DNA from: Streptomyces ochraceiscleroticus | GTDB taxonomy: Bacteria; Actinomycetota; Actinomycetes; Streptomycetales; Streptomycetaceae | Length of the DNA stretch: 64,000 nucleotides | NCBI RefSeq assembly: GCF_000720485.1 | Contig: NZ_JOAX01000015.1 | Coordinates: 62,001 to 126,000, forward strand | Direction: 5' to 3' | Part shown: piece by piece, positions 34,758 to 43,444 of the stretch | Layout: each line of letters starts with the position of its first letter | Position numbering within the stretch: position 1 is the stretch's first letter | Position numbers and translations under genes: made by a program | Notes under the pieces: generated by a model | Databases searched by the model: none | The model's input: the letters and a program-made list of their open reading frames with translations, nothing else | What the model was told of the DNA's origin: nothing

Positions 34758-35762
34758 TCAGTCGCGTGCAGGCAGTTGCGCGAGGAAGTCCAGCAGTGCC
34801 GCGTTCACCTCGTCGGGGCGCTCCTGCTGCGTCCAGTGGCCGCAGCCGGGCAGTGTGACGTTGGCGTGCAGCCGCGGCAGCACCTGGTCCAGGGCCGGCA
34901 GCAGCCGGTCCATGCCGGGGAACGCCCGGACCAGATCCCGGTCCCCGGCGACGTACAGCGCGGGTATGTCGATGCCCCGGCCGTGGAAGGGCGCGAGCAG
35001 CTCCCAGTTGCGGTCGATGTTGCGGTACCAGTTGAGGCCGCCGGTGAACGCCCGGTCGCCGTGCTCCTCGTAGTCGCGCGCGAAGGCATCGATGTCGTCG
35101 TCGGTGAGCCAGCCGGGCAGCTCCTTCGGCTCCTCCATCGTGTCCAGCACCGAATGGCCCTCGGGGATCACCCACGGCACCGGCGGGTCGGTCATCGGGC
35201 TGTCCCCGGAACCGCCGTACAGCAGCCTGCGGAACGTCGACCGTACGTCCCGGGCCAGCTCGGCGTCCGCGACGCCCGGCTCCTGGAAGTACTGCTGGTA
35301 GAACCCCTCGCCGAGCTGCGCGCGCAGGGCCGGCAGCGGCGCGGCCGTGCCACGCGGCGCCGGCGGCACGCTCAGCCCGGCGACACCGCGCACCACATCC
35401 GGGCGCAGCATGGCGGTCGTCCAGGCGACCGGCGCGCCCCAGTCGTGCCCGACCACGACCGCCTGCTCCTCACCGAGGGCCCGTATCAGCCCGATCACGT
35501 CCCCGGTGAGATGCAGCATGGTGTACGCGGAGATGTCCGTCGGCTGCTCGCTGCGGGCGTACCCGCGCTGATCCGGGGCGACGACCCGGTACCCGGCCGC
35601 CGCCAGCGGCCCGAACTGGTGCCGCCAGGAGTACCACGACTCCGGGAAGCCGTGCAGCAGCAGGACCAGCGGCCCCTGCCCCTGCTCGGCGATGTGCAGC
35701 CGGACGCCGTTGACATCGACGAACCGGTGCTCGACGGAAGGAGCCTCGACGGAAGGGGCCAC
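34758..35762 (-). CDS. Epoxide-hydrolase-like alpha/beta hydrolase (copy 2)
   Basis: A 334-aa protein. The GTG at 35762 follows AGGAGGAC at ideal spacing, so the longer frame to 35855 is not used. Motifs: HGFPESWYSWRHQ, the Asp nucleophile in GHDWGAP, and the His in LPGCGHWTQQERPDE. It is clearly related to the gene at 23417 (shared HGFPESWYSWRHQ and W-QQER motifs). It reads towards the NRPS operon, not with it. Any role in the pathway is inference from position. Confidence 0.88.
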   Translation of the reverse strand: MAPSVEAPSVEHRFVDVNGVRLHIAEQGQGPLVLLLHGFPESWYSWRHQFGPLAAAGYRVVAPDQRGYARSEQPTDISAYTMLHLTGDVIGLIRALGEEQAVVVGHDWGAPVAWTTAMLRPDVVRGVAGLSVPPAPRGTAAPLPALRAQLGEGFYQQYFQEPGVADAELARDVRSTFRRLLYGGSGDSPMTDPPVPWVIPEGHSVLDTMEEPKELPGWLTDDDIDAFARDYEEHGDRAFTGGLNWYRNIDRNWELLAPFHGRGIDIPALYVAGDRDLVRAFPGMDRLLPALDQVLPRLHANVTLPGCGHWTQQERPDEVNAALLDFLAQLPARD

Positions 35763-35883
35763 CAGTCCTCCTGCGCTCGTTGGTACGTGACGTTGAGTCA
35801 CCTTGATGAACAGTTGGGCGGACGGCGTTGTTCCGCGTTCGGCCTTTTCCGTCAAGGAAGTTGAGGTCCCGTGATGGGGGCCG

Positions 35884-37188
35884 TCAGCCCGCGTCGCGCT
35901 CCCGCGCGGCGACCTCGCCGGCGCCGCGCCAAGGCCGGGCGAGGACGAGCAGACAGCCGCCCGCCGCCACGAGCGCGCCGAGCATGATCAGCGCGATCGG
36001 CGCGGAGCTGTCCTCCCCGAACAGGCCGACCAGCGGCGACGCGACCGCGCCGAACAGGAACTGGAAGCCGCCCAGCAGCGCGGAGGCCGCACCGGGCGCC
36101 GACCGGCCCAGCGTCTGCCCGAGGCTCATGGTGGCGGGGAAGACCAGCCCGATACCGCACGTGGTCACGAACAGTGACAGCCACGTCCCGGCGAACGTCT
36201 CGCCCGCGACCGTGACCAGGACGACCTGCGCCAGCGCGCCGACCACGGCCAGCGCCACCCCGGCGACCAGCAGGACGTTCAGCCGCACCCGGCGCGCCAG
36301 CCGCCCGAACACCGCCCCGGCGGCCAGCATGCCGAGGGCATTGACGGCGAAGATCAGCGAATACATGGTGGGGGAGACGCCGTGCAGGTTCTCGAAGACG
36401 AAGCTGGAGCCGGCGATGTACGAGAACAGCGCCGCCGCCGTGCAGCCGAGCACGAGCACGTACCCCATGAAGGCCCGGGACCCCAGCAGCCGGCCCATCG
36501 CCCGGAACGTACCGCGCACCCCGCCGGCGTGCCGCCGCTCCGGAGGCAGCGACTCCGGCACCTTGGCCAGCACCGCCAACAGAAGCAGGACGCCGATGAC
36601 GGTGAGGACGACGAAGACGGCCCGCCAGGTGGACACCGACAGGACCGCGCCGCCCAGCACGGGTGCGGCCACCGGCGCGACGCCGAGGATCTGGGAGAGC
36701 AGGGCGAAGTAGCGCGGGATGTCGGCCCCGTGGAAGCGGTCGGTGAGCACCGCCCGGGCCAGCACCATGCCGGCGGCGCCGGTCGCCCCCTGGAGGAAGC
36801 GGGCGACGGTCAGTACCTCCACACCCGGCGCGACGGCGCACAGCACGGAGAACAGTGCGAAGCCCGCGGAGCCCGCCACGAGCAGCCGCCGGCGCCCGAG
36901 GCTGTCGCTCAGCGGCCCGATGACGAGCTGGCCGACGACGAGCCCGGCCAGGAAGGCGGTCATGGTGAGCTGGATCGCGGAGCTGCCGGCGTGCAACGAG
37001 GCACCCATGGCGGGGAAGCCCGGCACGTACATGTCGGTGGCGAGCGGGGCCACGGCGGTGAGCGCACCGAGCACGGCAATCAGCGCGCCGGCACGCCTCG
37101 GTGCTGCGGGCGGGGTGGTGTCGGGGGTGCTGGATGTGCCGGGCGGGGCGTGCGCGGGGTCCGCGGCAGCGGGGGAGCGGGATATCAT
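35884..37188 (-). CDS. Bcr/CflA-type MFS multidrug exporter
   Basis: A 434-aa transporter with 12 predicted membrane helices. The N-terminal signature ATDMYVPGFPAMGASLHAGS, the motif-A loop GPLSDSLGRRRLLVAGS and the DHA1 motif TGAAGMVLARAVLTDRFHG place it in the Bcr/CflA drug-resistance group. It probably exports a drug or peptide by proton antiport. It sits beside the diaminopropionate NRPS operon and could carry its product out. Its start codon is 11 bp from a MarR-type palindrome, and the MarR gene is divergent, so repression by MarR is likely. Confidence 0.9.
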   Translation of the reverse strand: MISRSPAAADPAHAPPGTSSTPDTTPPAAPRRAGALIAVLGALTAVAPLATDMYVPGFPAMGASLHAGSSAIQLTMTAFLAGLVVGQLVIGPLSDSLGRRRLLVAGSAGFALFSVLCAVAPGVEVLTVARFLQGATGAAGMVLARAVLTDRFHGADIPRYFALLSQILGVAPVAAPVLGGAVLSVSTWRAVFVVLTVIGVLLLLAVLAKVPESLPPERRHAGGVRGTFRAMGRLLGSRAFMGYVLVLGCTAAALFSYIAGSSFVFENLHGVSPTMYSLIFAVNALGMLAAGAVFGRLARRVRLNVLLVAGVALAVVGALAQVVLVTVAGETFAGTWLSLFVTTCGIGLVFPATMSLGQTLGRSAPGAASALLGGFQFLFGAVASPLVGLFGEDSSAPIALIMLGALVAAGGCLLVLARPWRGAGEVAARERDAG

Positions 37189-37198
37189 GGCAAAAAGA

Positions 37199-37219
37199 TA
37201 ACTGATGGTTCACCAGTTA
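37199..37219. promoter_or_regulatory. Inverted repeat, probable MarR operator
   Basis: TAACTG and CAGTTA flank a 9-base spacer that extends the symmetry (TGG/TTCACC). It lies 11 bp before the exporter start and 84 bp before the MarR start. Confidence 0.6.
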
Positions 37220-37302
37220 ACGAAAACGCCGAGAGCCGGCTGCCGAACCAGTTGACCGACTGATCGACGAGCCGCATTGACCGAGACCCGAAAGGCGCCC
37301 TC

Positions 37303-37794
37303 ATGCTGCCTCCCCCCTCCCGCGTCCGCGAGCAGTGGGCCGCGCACCATCCCGGGCTGGACACCTCGCCGATGGAGGTGGTGGCACTGCTCAAGCAGAT
37401 CACGGCCCTGGTCGACCGCGCGGTCGAACCGCTCTACGAGGGGGCGCCGCTCACCGCGCCCGAGGTGGACCTGCTCATCCCGCTCCGGCACGCGGACGAG
37501 CCGGTGATCGCCCGCCGCCTCGCCGAGCGCATGAGCATCTCCCGGGCCGGCGCCAGCAAGGCACTGGCCAAGCTGGAGAAGCGCGGTTTCATCGCCCGCA
37601 CGCCGAACCCGGCCGACCGCCGGGCCGCGCTCGTCACCGTCACCCAGGCCGGCAAGGACGCTGTCGACGCCCTCTTTCCCCGCCAGCTCGCCATCGAGGC
37701 CGAGCTGCTGGAAGGGCTGGGCGAGGACAGGGAACGCGTACTGAAAGCCCTCGCCCGCCTCGCCGAGGTACTGCAGCAGGCATCCCCGTCCTGA
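37303..37794 (+). CDS. MarR-family transcriptional regulator
   Basis: A 163-aa protein with the winged helix of the MarR family: ARRLAERMSISRAGASKALA then KLEKRGFIARTPNPADRRAA and LVTVTQAGKDAVDAL, flanked by dimerisation helices. The conserved Asp-Arg of the wing (ADRRA) is present. It reads away from the Bcr/CflA exporter, with a palindrome in between, the textbook layout for a repressor released by the exporter's own substrate. Confidence 0.9.
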   Translation: MLPPPSRVREQWAAHHPGLDTSPMEVVALLKQITALVDRAVEPLYEGAPLTAPEVDLLIPLRHADEPVIARRLAERMSISRAGASKALAKLEKRGFIARTPNPADRRAALVTVTQAGKDAVDALFPRQLAIEAELLEGLGEDRERVLKALARLAEVLQQASPS

Positions 37795-37860
37795 GCGGAC
37801 CGGGGAGACGGCCCCGTCCGGGCGCCGGCGTGCTCAGCCGGCCCCGTCCGACGTGCCCGT

Positions 37861-38205
37861 TCAGCCCGCCCCGGAGAAGGTGTCCAGAAGGCGGCTCGGC
37901 GCGGCCTGCCGCCAGGAGTCCACGACGATGTCCCGCAGCTCGTCCAGGTCCTCCAGCGCGGCCAGCCGCACCCGCACCCAGGCGGAACTCGCTTCGTGCG
38001 GCGGCACCCAGAACTTCTCCGGCTCGGCCGCTATCAGCTCGCCCCGCTCCAGTACGGGGCACCGCACGGCGAACGAGGTCTCGTCGTCGGGGAGCGTGAG
38101 GTACATCTTCCCGGCGACCCGGAAGGTGGGCATGCTCCAGGCTTCCTTCTCCACCGTCTCCGGGAGGGAGAAGGCGATCCGGCGTACGTCATCGGAGTCG
38201 GGCAT
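37861..38205 (-). CDS. MmcQ/YjbR family protein
   Basis: A 114-aa protein of the YjbR-like double-wing DNA-binding fold: SDDVRRIAFSLPETVEKEAW, then TFRVAGKMYLTLPDDETSFA, WVPPHEASSAWVRVRL and the final DLDELRDIVVDSWRQAA. Members are widespread in actinobacteria, and DNA binding is inferred from structure rather than shown. Convergent with the MarR gene; not linked to its neighbours. Confidence 0.85.
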   Translation of the reverse strand: MPDSDDVRRIAFSLPETVEKEAWSMPTFRVAGKMYLTLPDDETSFAVRCPVLERGELIAAEPEKFWVPPHEASSAWVRVRLAALEDLDELRDIVVDSWRQAAPSRLLDTFSGAG

Positions 38206-38260
38206 GGGATCACCGTAAACCGCACCACTGACATCGGCCCGCCGGAACGGACCCCGGTGA

Positions 38261-38908
38261 TCAGCACCCGTTGAGCACCGACGACAGCGCGCTCTTCTCG
38301 GCGGAGTCGACGCTCATGCCGTAGTAGTACTTCACCTGGACCCAGGCCCGCGCGTAGGTGCACTTGTAGGTGGTACGGGAGGGCCACCAGGTGGCGGGGT
38401 CCTGGTCGCCCTTGGACTGGTTGACGTTGTCGGTGACGGCGAGCAGCTGCGGCCGCGTGAGGTCGTTCGCCAGGTTCTGCCGCTTGGTGGTAGTCCAGGC
38501 GTACGCGCCGGAGTCCCACGCCTCGGCGAGCGGCACGAGGTGGTCGATGTCGACATCGGAGGCGGCCGACCACGTGGCGCCGTCGTAGGGCGAGTACCAG
38601 CTGCCGCTGGTCGCGGCACAGGAGGAGTCGGTGACGACGTTCGTGCCATCGCGCTTGAGCACCGTCTCACGGGTGTTGCACGCCCCGCTGATGGTGGTCC
38701 AGTGCGGGAACAGGTCCCGGCTGTACCCGTCCCGCGAATGCTCGGCACTGACGCTGAGCGAAGCCAGATACGAACGGGCGGTAGCGGCACTGACGGGAGT
38801 CGGCAGCGCGGCCTGCGCGGGGACGCTGCCGAAGAGACTCATGGCGGCGGTGGCAGCTGCCACCACACTCGCGACGACGGCGCCACGGCGGCGAACGGAT
38901 ATGTGCAT
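38261..38908 (-). CDS. Secreted HNH endonuclease (DUF1524/GmrSD C-terminal type)
   Basis: A 215-aa exported nuclease. A signal peptide covers residues 1-33 (ending VPAQA). The catalytic core is DVDIDHLVPLAEAWDSGAYA followed by RQNLANDLTRPQLLAVTDNV and NQSKGDQDPATWWP, the H...N...K spacing of the DUF1524 HNH family. Four cysteines (ACNTR, SSCAAT, YKCTY, LNGC) suggest disulfides fitting an extracellular enzyme. It probably digests environmental DNA for phosphate and nitrogen. Confidence 0.9.
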   Translation of the reverse strand: MHISVRRRGAVVASVVAAATAAMSLFGSVPAQAALPTPVSAATARSYLASLSVSAEHSRDGYSRDLFPHWTTISGACNTRETVLKRDGTNVVTDSSCAATSGSWYSPYDGATWSAASDVDIDHLVPLAEAWDSGAYAWTTTKRQNLANDLTRPQLLAVTDNVNQSKGDQDPATWWPSRTTYKCTYARAWVQVKYYYGMSVDSAEKSALSSVLNGC

Positions 38909-39098
38909 GACACGCTCCTCGTTCCGAGACGTTCCGAGCCGAACAACTGCGGGGGAGTGGCGCGCTCATAGTGCACCGCCGTCGTCTATGCGGGTAGACG
39001 CCGGACGTGAATTCCGCGTGACTGCACGGCGGCAGGCTGACATCACACACTCACCCACCTGAGAGGGCTCGACGTCGCGCCCGGTGCCGCCTGCCTGG

Positions 39099-39749
39099 TC
39101 AGCTCTTCGGCGCGGCGGCGCTGCTCCGGCCCGGCTCCAGGCCGCTGCGGAGCCGGCGCAGCCCTCGCCGGGCGTGGCTCTTGACCGTGCCGAGGGGCCA
39201 GCCGGTCCGTTCCGCGATCTGCGCCTGGGTGAGGTCCTCGTAGAAGGCCATGCGCAGCACCTGTTGTTGCGGCTCCGGCAGCCGGGCGAGCTCCTGGCCG
39301 ACCAGTACACGGTCGAGTGCCTCGTCCGGCTGGCCGATCGCCTCGTCGGCGTCCGACAGGGCCGAGCCCGCCGCAGCGATCAGCCGGGCCCGGCGCGTGC
39401 GTGCCGCCAACGCATCCGCGATCTTGTGCCGGGCGATCCCGATCAGCCACCCGGTGACCGGCCCGCGGCCCGCCCGGTACCGGTGCCGGTTCCGCCACAC
39501 GGCGAGGAAGACCTGCTGGGTGACGTCTTCCGCCTCCTGCGAGTCGCCCAGCGCCTTGCGGGCCATGGCGAGGACCAGCGGCTTCCAGCGGCGGTACGCG
39601 ATCGCCAGGCACGCCTCGCTGCCCGCGGCGAGCCGGCGCACGAGTTCCTCGTCCGTGAGCGGATCCCGCGTCGGGGCGTCCGTGGGTTGCGGAGCGGAAG
39701 GGGGCTGCGGTGCTGCCGGTCGGAGCGCGGCGGTACGGTCTGCGGACAT
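39099..39749 (-). CDS. ECF-type RNA polymerase sigma factor
   Basis: A 216-aa sigma factor from ATG 39749 (AGGAGG upstream). Region 2 covers about residues 35-105 (VLAMARKALGDSQEAEDVTQ, then QVFLAVWRNRHRY and TGWLIGIARHKIADAL), and region 4 about 140-205 (LARLPEPQQQVLRMAFYEDL then TQAQIAERTGWPLGTVKSHA). No anti-sigma gene is adjacent. It diverges from a B12-type MerR regulator across a 107-bp gap, resembling the light-response pair LitS/LitR known in streptomycetes, so its expression may follow light or cobalamin. Confidence 0.88.
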   Translation of the reverse strand: MSADRTAALRPAAPQPPSAPQPTDAPTRDPLTDEELVRRLAAGSEACLAIAYRRWKPLVLAMARKALGDSQEAEDVTQQVFLAVWRNRHRYRAGRGPVTGWLIGIARHKIADALAARTRRARLIAAAGSALSDADEAIGQPDEALDRVLVGQELARLPEPQQQVLRMAFYEDLTQAQIAERTGWPLGTVKSHARRGLRRLRSGLEPGRSSAAAPKS

Positions 39750-39827
39750 GACGGCTACGCCTCCTGACAGGCCCTGCGGGCGGGACGGCGGCCCATCCTG
39801 AAAACCCTTCCTCCGTCCCGGCAACTC

Positions 39828-39849
39828 GCGTCGTTTGTGCGTCGTATGC
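39828..39849. repeat. Tandem 11-bp direct repeat in the sigma/MerR promoter gap
   Basis: GCGTCGTTTGT is followed directly by GCGTCGTATGC (9 of 11 identical). CarH/LitR-type regulators bind head-to-tail 11-bp repeats, so this is a candidate operator, 8 bp before the MerR GTG. Confidence 0.5.
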
Positions 39850-39856
39850 TCGGCCC

Positions 39857-40900
39857 GTGGAGCGCGGACATACGGAGCACGCACGCACAGGGGACGCCGA
39901 CCGACAGCCGGGTGGCCCCGGGCCCGGTACCGGTACCGCGATGACGACGGGCGCTCTTGCCAGGCGTCTCGGTGTCGCGCCCACCACGCTGCGCTCCTGG
40001 GAACGGCGTTACGGTCTCGGCCCGGCCGTGCGCCCTGAGGGTCAGCACCGGCGCTGGACGCCGCGGGACGTCGCCGTACTGGAGGAGATGTGCCGCCTCA
40101 CGTCCGCCGGCGTGCCCCCGGCCGAGGCGGCCCGTACCGCCAAGGAGTGGGCCACGACAGCGAGTCGGCGAGAGGAGCGCGGCGAGGAGCAGCCCGCGCC
40201 CGCTGCACTCCCGGCCTCCTCACGCAGTGCTCTGCGCCCCGGTGACGCGCGCCTGGAGTGCCGGGGCCTCATCCGCGCCGCCACGCGACTCGACGCCCCG
40301 GCGATCTCCCACCGGTTGACGTCCCTCGTCGACGCGCACGGGTTGGTGACGGTCTGGGACCAGGTGATGGTGCCGACCCTGCACGCTGTCGGCCGTAAAT
40401 GGGAAACCACGTCCAGCGACCGCTACGTAGAGGCCGAACACCTGCTGTCCTGGCACGTCTCCACCGCACTCCGCCGTGTCACCGCACCCCCGACGACGGA
40501 CGGCACGCCGCTGCTCCTGGCCTGCGTACCGGAGGAGCAGCACACGCTGCCCCTCGAAGCGCTCAACGCCGCACTCTCCGAACGCGGCCTGCCCACCCGT
40601 ATGTTCGGCGCGGCAGTACCGGTCGATGCCCTCGCCGCGGCCGTACGGCGCACCGGCCCCCCGGCAATCGTCCTCTGGTCCCAGACGCGCGGCACCGCCG
40701 GCCCGTCCCTCGCCCGGCAGTTGGCCGCCACACAGTGGGGCATGAAGGGCGCGCGCCGACAACCCGCCATACTGCTCTGCGGCCCCGGCTGGGCACCAGG
40801 CCCCACGCAACCAGGGACACGGCGCCCCCTCACACTGCAAGACGCACTCTCGGCCCTCAGGCAACTCCGCGAAGCCCACAGCGTCGTGCCGACCGGCTGA
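39857..40900 (+). CDS. MerR-family regulator with B12-binding-like domain (LitR/CarH-like)
   Basis: A 347-aa protein. After about 28 low-complexity residues the MerR helix-turn-helix begins (MTTGALARRLGVAPTTLRSW, then ERRYGLGPAVRPEGQHRRW). A helical and Rossmann-type cobalamin-binding region follows. The Trp/Glu-His lid motif is KWETTSSDRYVEAEHLLSWH, two residues longer than the usual W-x9-EH, and the lower-ligand His is in PEEQHTLPLEAL. A start at ATG 39941 is also possible. CarH-type proteins repress in the dark with adenosylcobalamin and release in light. Divergent from the ECF sigma factor, its likely target. Confidence 0.82.
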   Translation: MERGHTEHARTGDADRQPGGPGPGTGTAMTTGALARRLGVAPTTLRSWERRYGLGPAVRPEGQHRRWTPRDVAVLEEMCRLTSAGVPPAEAARTAKEWATTASRREERGEEQPAPAALPASSRSALRPGDARLECRGLIRAATRLDAPAISHRLTSLVDAHGLVTVWDQVMVPTLHAVGRKWETTSSDRYVEAEHLLSWHVSTALRRVTAPPTTDGTPLLLACVPEEQHTLPLEALNAALSERGLPTRMFGAAVPVDALAAAVRRTGPPAIVLWSQTRGTAGPSLARQLAATQWGMKGARRQPAILLCGPGWAPGPTQPGTRRPLTLQDALSALRQLREAHSVVPTG

Positions 40901-40947
40901 CCACGTCAGCCGACCAGCCACGCGCCCGGAAGGGCGCACCGCATCGT

Positions 40948-40983
40948 GCCGTCCCCGTCCGGCAGCACCAGGACGGGGACGGC
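40948..40983. terminator. Bidirectional terminator
   Basis: A 13-bp perfect stem (40948-40960 with 40971-40983) with a 10-nt loop between the convergent MerR-type and L,D-transpeptidase genes. Confidence 0.75.
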
Positions 40984-40994
40984 GATGGACAACG

Positions 40995-41714
40995 TCAGGT
41001 GCCGGCCTTGCGTCCGTAGACGTACACCTCGTCGCCGGTCTTCAGCAGTTTCCAGTAGCTCTTCGCGTCCGCGGTCCGCATGTTGACGCAGCCGTGCGAG
41101 CCCGGTGCCGACCACACGCTGCCGTCAATGGCATGGAACGCCTCGCCGCCGTCGAAGAACTGGCTGTACGGCATCGGCACGTCGTACAGCGAGGAGACGT
41201 GGTCCTTGTGGCGCCAGTAGACCTGGTGCAGTCCGGTGCGCGTCTCGTGCTTGTTCCGCCCCGTGCGTACCGGCACGGGCCCCTTGACGAGCTTGCGGCC
41301 GTCCTGGATCCAGCTGATCTGCCGGGTCAGGTCCACACACGCGATACGGCCCTTGTTCACGGGGCAGTTGCCCGCCCGATTGGGGTTCTTCCCCGCGGCC
41401 CGCTGCTGTTTCACGACCTTCATCACGTTCCAGGTGACCGGCCCCGCGTATCCGTACTGCGGATAGATGCCGTGCCCACGCTGGAAATCCCGGATCGCGC
41501 GGCAGTCGCCGACCGACTGTCTGCCGTCCACCTTCCGCCCGAGGAATCTCTCGGCCTCTTTCTGGTACGGCCCCTGCATGCCGCCGCACCAGGAGCCGGA
41601 TGCGGCGTGCGCGGGCGCCGACTGCAGCCCGACCACTAACAGCGGCGACAACAGCCCGGCCGCCGCCGCGTGAACAGCCCCGCGTCTCCCACGGGATATT
41701 CGAGTACTCGTCAT
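40995..41714 (-). CDS. Secreted L,D-transpeptidase (YkuD domain)
   Basis: A 239-aa exported enzyme from ATG 41714 with a signal peptide (residues 1-32, ending APAHA). A peptidoglycan-binding-like stretch (AIRDFQRGHGIYPQYGYAGP) precedes the YkuD domain, with the catalytic motif APGSHGCVNM (Cys nucleophile) preceded by FHAIDGS. L,D-transpeptidases make 3-3 cross-links in peptidoglycan or attach proteins to it. The gene stands alone. Confidence 0.9.
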   Translation of the reverse strand: MTSTRISRGRRGAVHAAAAGLLSPLLVVGLQSAPAHAASGSWCGGMQGPYQKEAERFLGRKVDGRQSVGDCRAIRDFQRGHGIYPQYGYAGPVTWNVMKVVKQQRAAGKNPNRAGNCPVNKGRIACVDLTRQISWIQDGRKLVKGPVPVRTGRNKHETRTGLHQVYWRHKDHVSSLYDVPMPYSQFFDGGEAFHAIDGSVWSAPGSHGCVNMRTADAKSYWKLLKTGDEVYVYGRKAGT

Positions 41715-42186
41715 GGACCACCGCTTTCGTCTCGACGCCGTCCAGGGCGTCCGCCAATGGGTGATTGCGCCGCATGAGGCCATGAACGCCTCATGAGCCC
41801 TCCGAGTCCTCAGATTAGTCGCCTATCAGCCACCAAAACCGGCGATTACCGAACAACAGGCCCCGGTAGTCGCCCATCACGACGGCGCGGTGCTCCCCAT
41901 CGACCACGGCTGTGAGGCGGCGGCCGCTACGAGATGACGGCGCGTCCGGCCGACCAGGACCTGGAGGTCGCCGGGGCACCCACGACCGATCTACTGGCAG
42001 GTTTCCTGAGCCCGGCTCGAAGACATGTTTACCGCCCACACGGTCGGGCAGGCAGAAAATCACGTGCTTCGGACTGTAGGCACGCCCCGTGGGAGAAGTG
42101 GCTTCCTGGCGGGCGCGTCTGGCTGGTCGCTGCTCCGCCCACGGACCCGGCAAGAAGAGTGTCGAGGACCAGGGAGAGCCAGGACC
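41715..42186. promoter_or_regulatory. Divergent promoter region, L,D-transpeptidase / sigma factor
   Basis: 472 bp without a gene. CATGAGGC and GCCTCATG (41773-41780 and 41788-41795) form a hairpin in the transpeptidase leader. An in-frame extension of the sigma gene runs through the right part but lacks a ribosome binding site. No clear SigB-type promoter could be fixed by eye. Confidence 0.4.
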
Positions 42187-43221
42187 ATGCTCAGCACGCC
42201 CCCCACGACCACGAACACGGTCACGGAGAACGAGCCCAAGGACGACCCCCAGAACGGGATTCGGACCGAGGTCCAGCACGAGGGCACCCGCCCCGGGCAG
42301 GAGCCGGCGGCGGACGGCACCACCGTGGCGCGGCGCACCACCGCCCGTCGCCACGGGGAGACGTCCCGTACTCGCCCGCCGGGCAAGCCCGCCCGCCGGA
42401 CCCGCCGGCAGCGCGAGGCGACCACCCCCGCCCCGGGCCGTCGTGGACGGCACCCGCACCATGACGCCCCGGACACGGAAGCCGACTTCCGTCGCCTGGC
42501 CGGCCTGCCCGACGGCCCCGAGCGCGAGGAGCTCGCGCAGCGTCTGGTCTGCGCGTGGATGCCGATGGCCGAGCGCCTCGCGCTGCGCTTCCGCAACCGC
42601 GGCGAGACGGTCGAGGACCTGCAGCAGATCGCGGCCCTCGGCCTGGTGAAGGCCGTCAACGGTTACGACCCGGAGCACGGCACCGCCTTCGAGAGTTACG
42701 CCATTCCCACCGTCACCGGCGAGATCAAGCGCCACTTCCGCGACAACCTGTGGGGAGTACACGTCCCGCGCCGCGTACAGGAGCTGCGCAACCGTGTGCG
42801 CACCGCCCGGCAGGAGCTCACCCGCAGCGTGGACGACCACGGGCCTTCCCACCAGGAGATCGCCGAGCACACCGGGATGACCGAGGAAGAGGTCCGGCTC
42901 GGCAGCCAGGCCCTGGAGAGCTTCAGCACGCTCTCTCTGGACGCCGAACTGGCCGGCGCCGAAGACGGTTACTCACTCCAGGACACGCTCGGGGAGACCG
43001 AGGCCGGGTTCGACCTGGTCATCGACCGCCAGACGGTCAAGCCCGAGCTGGAGGCCCTGCCGGAGCGCGACCGGCAGATCCTCTACATGCGGTTCTTCTG
43101 CGACATGACCCAGAGCCGCATAGCCGAACAGTTCGGCATGTCGCAGATGCACGTCTCCCGCCTCATCAGCCGCGCCTGCCGCCGCCTTGCCACACGCGTC
43201 GGCGCCCCTGCCCAGCAGTGA
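42187..43221 (+). CDS. SigB/SigF/SigG-type stress RNA polymerase sigma factor
   Basis: A 344-aa sigma factor from ATG 42187. About 95 residues of basic, low-complexity sequence precede the sigma domains: region 2 (DLQQIAALGLVKAVNGYDPE, FESYAIPTVTGEIKRHFRDN, LWGVHVPRRVQEL), region 3 (PSHQEIAEHTGMTEEEVRLG) and region 4 (LEALPERDRQILYMRFFCDM, TQSRIAEQFGMSQMHVSRLI). The arrangement is that of the SigB/F/G stress and development group of streptomycetes. No anti-sigma or anti-anti-sigma gene is adjacent, so control must act from elsewhere. Confidence 0.93.
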   Translation: MLSTPPTTTNTVTENEPKDDPQNGIRTEVQHEGTRPGQEPAADGTTVARRTTARRHGETSRTRPPGKPARRTRRQREATTPAPGRRGRHPHHDAPDTEADFRRLAGLPDGPEREELAQRLVCAWMPMAERLALRFRNRGETVEDLQQIAALGLVKAVNGYDPEHGTAFESYAIPTVTGEIKRHFRDNLWGVHVPRRVQELRNRVRTARQELTRSVDDHGPSHQEIAEHTGMTEEEVRLGSQALESFSTLSLDAELAGAEDGYSLQDTLGETEAGFDLVIDRQTVKPELEALPERDRQILYMRFFCDMTQSRIAEQFGMSQMHVSRLISRACRRLATRVGAPAQQ

Positions 43222-43228
43222 GAGATGG

Positions 43229-43259
43229 GGCCGGCGTACCGGCACCCGGTACGCCGGCC
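43229..43259 (+). terminator. Hairpin terminator after sigma factor
   Basis: A 14-bp perfect stem (43229-43242 with 43246-43259) closes on a 3-nt loop 8 bp after the sigma stop codon. Confidence 0.8.
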
Positions 43260-43444
43260 TTCCCGGAGGCCGGCCCGGCCGTCCGGGCGTTGTCAGTGGT
43301 CGCCGCTAGCGTGTTTCCCATACGCACCGGACCGGCGGATGTTCCGTCGTTTCGGCGCCGGCCCGGACGGCCGGCGGCGGGCGCACCGGCGGTCTGCCGA
43401 CCGGACGCCCGCCCTCTACTGCGGAGTTGCGAGGAGCCCGGGAA

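Noticed and set aside
41715..42186. SigB-type autoregulatory promoter for the sigma gene
   Set aside because: No match to the GNNT-(14-16)-GGGTAY pattern at a sensible place could be confirmed by eye.
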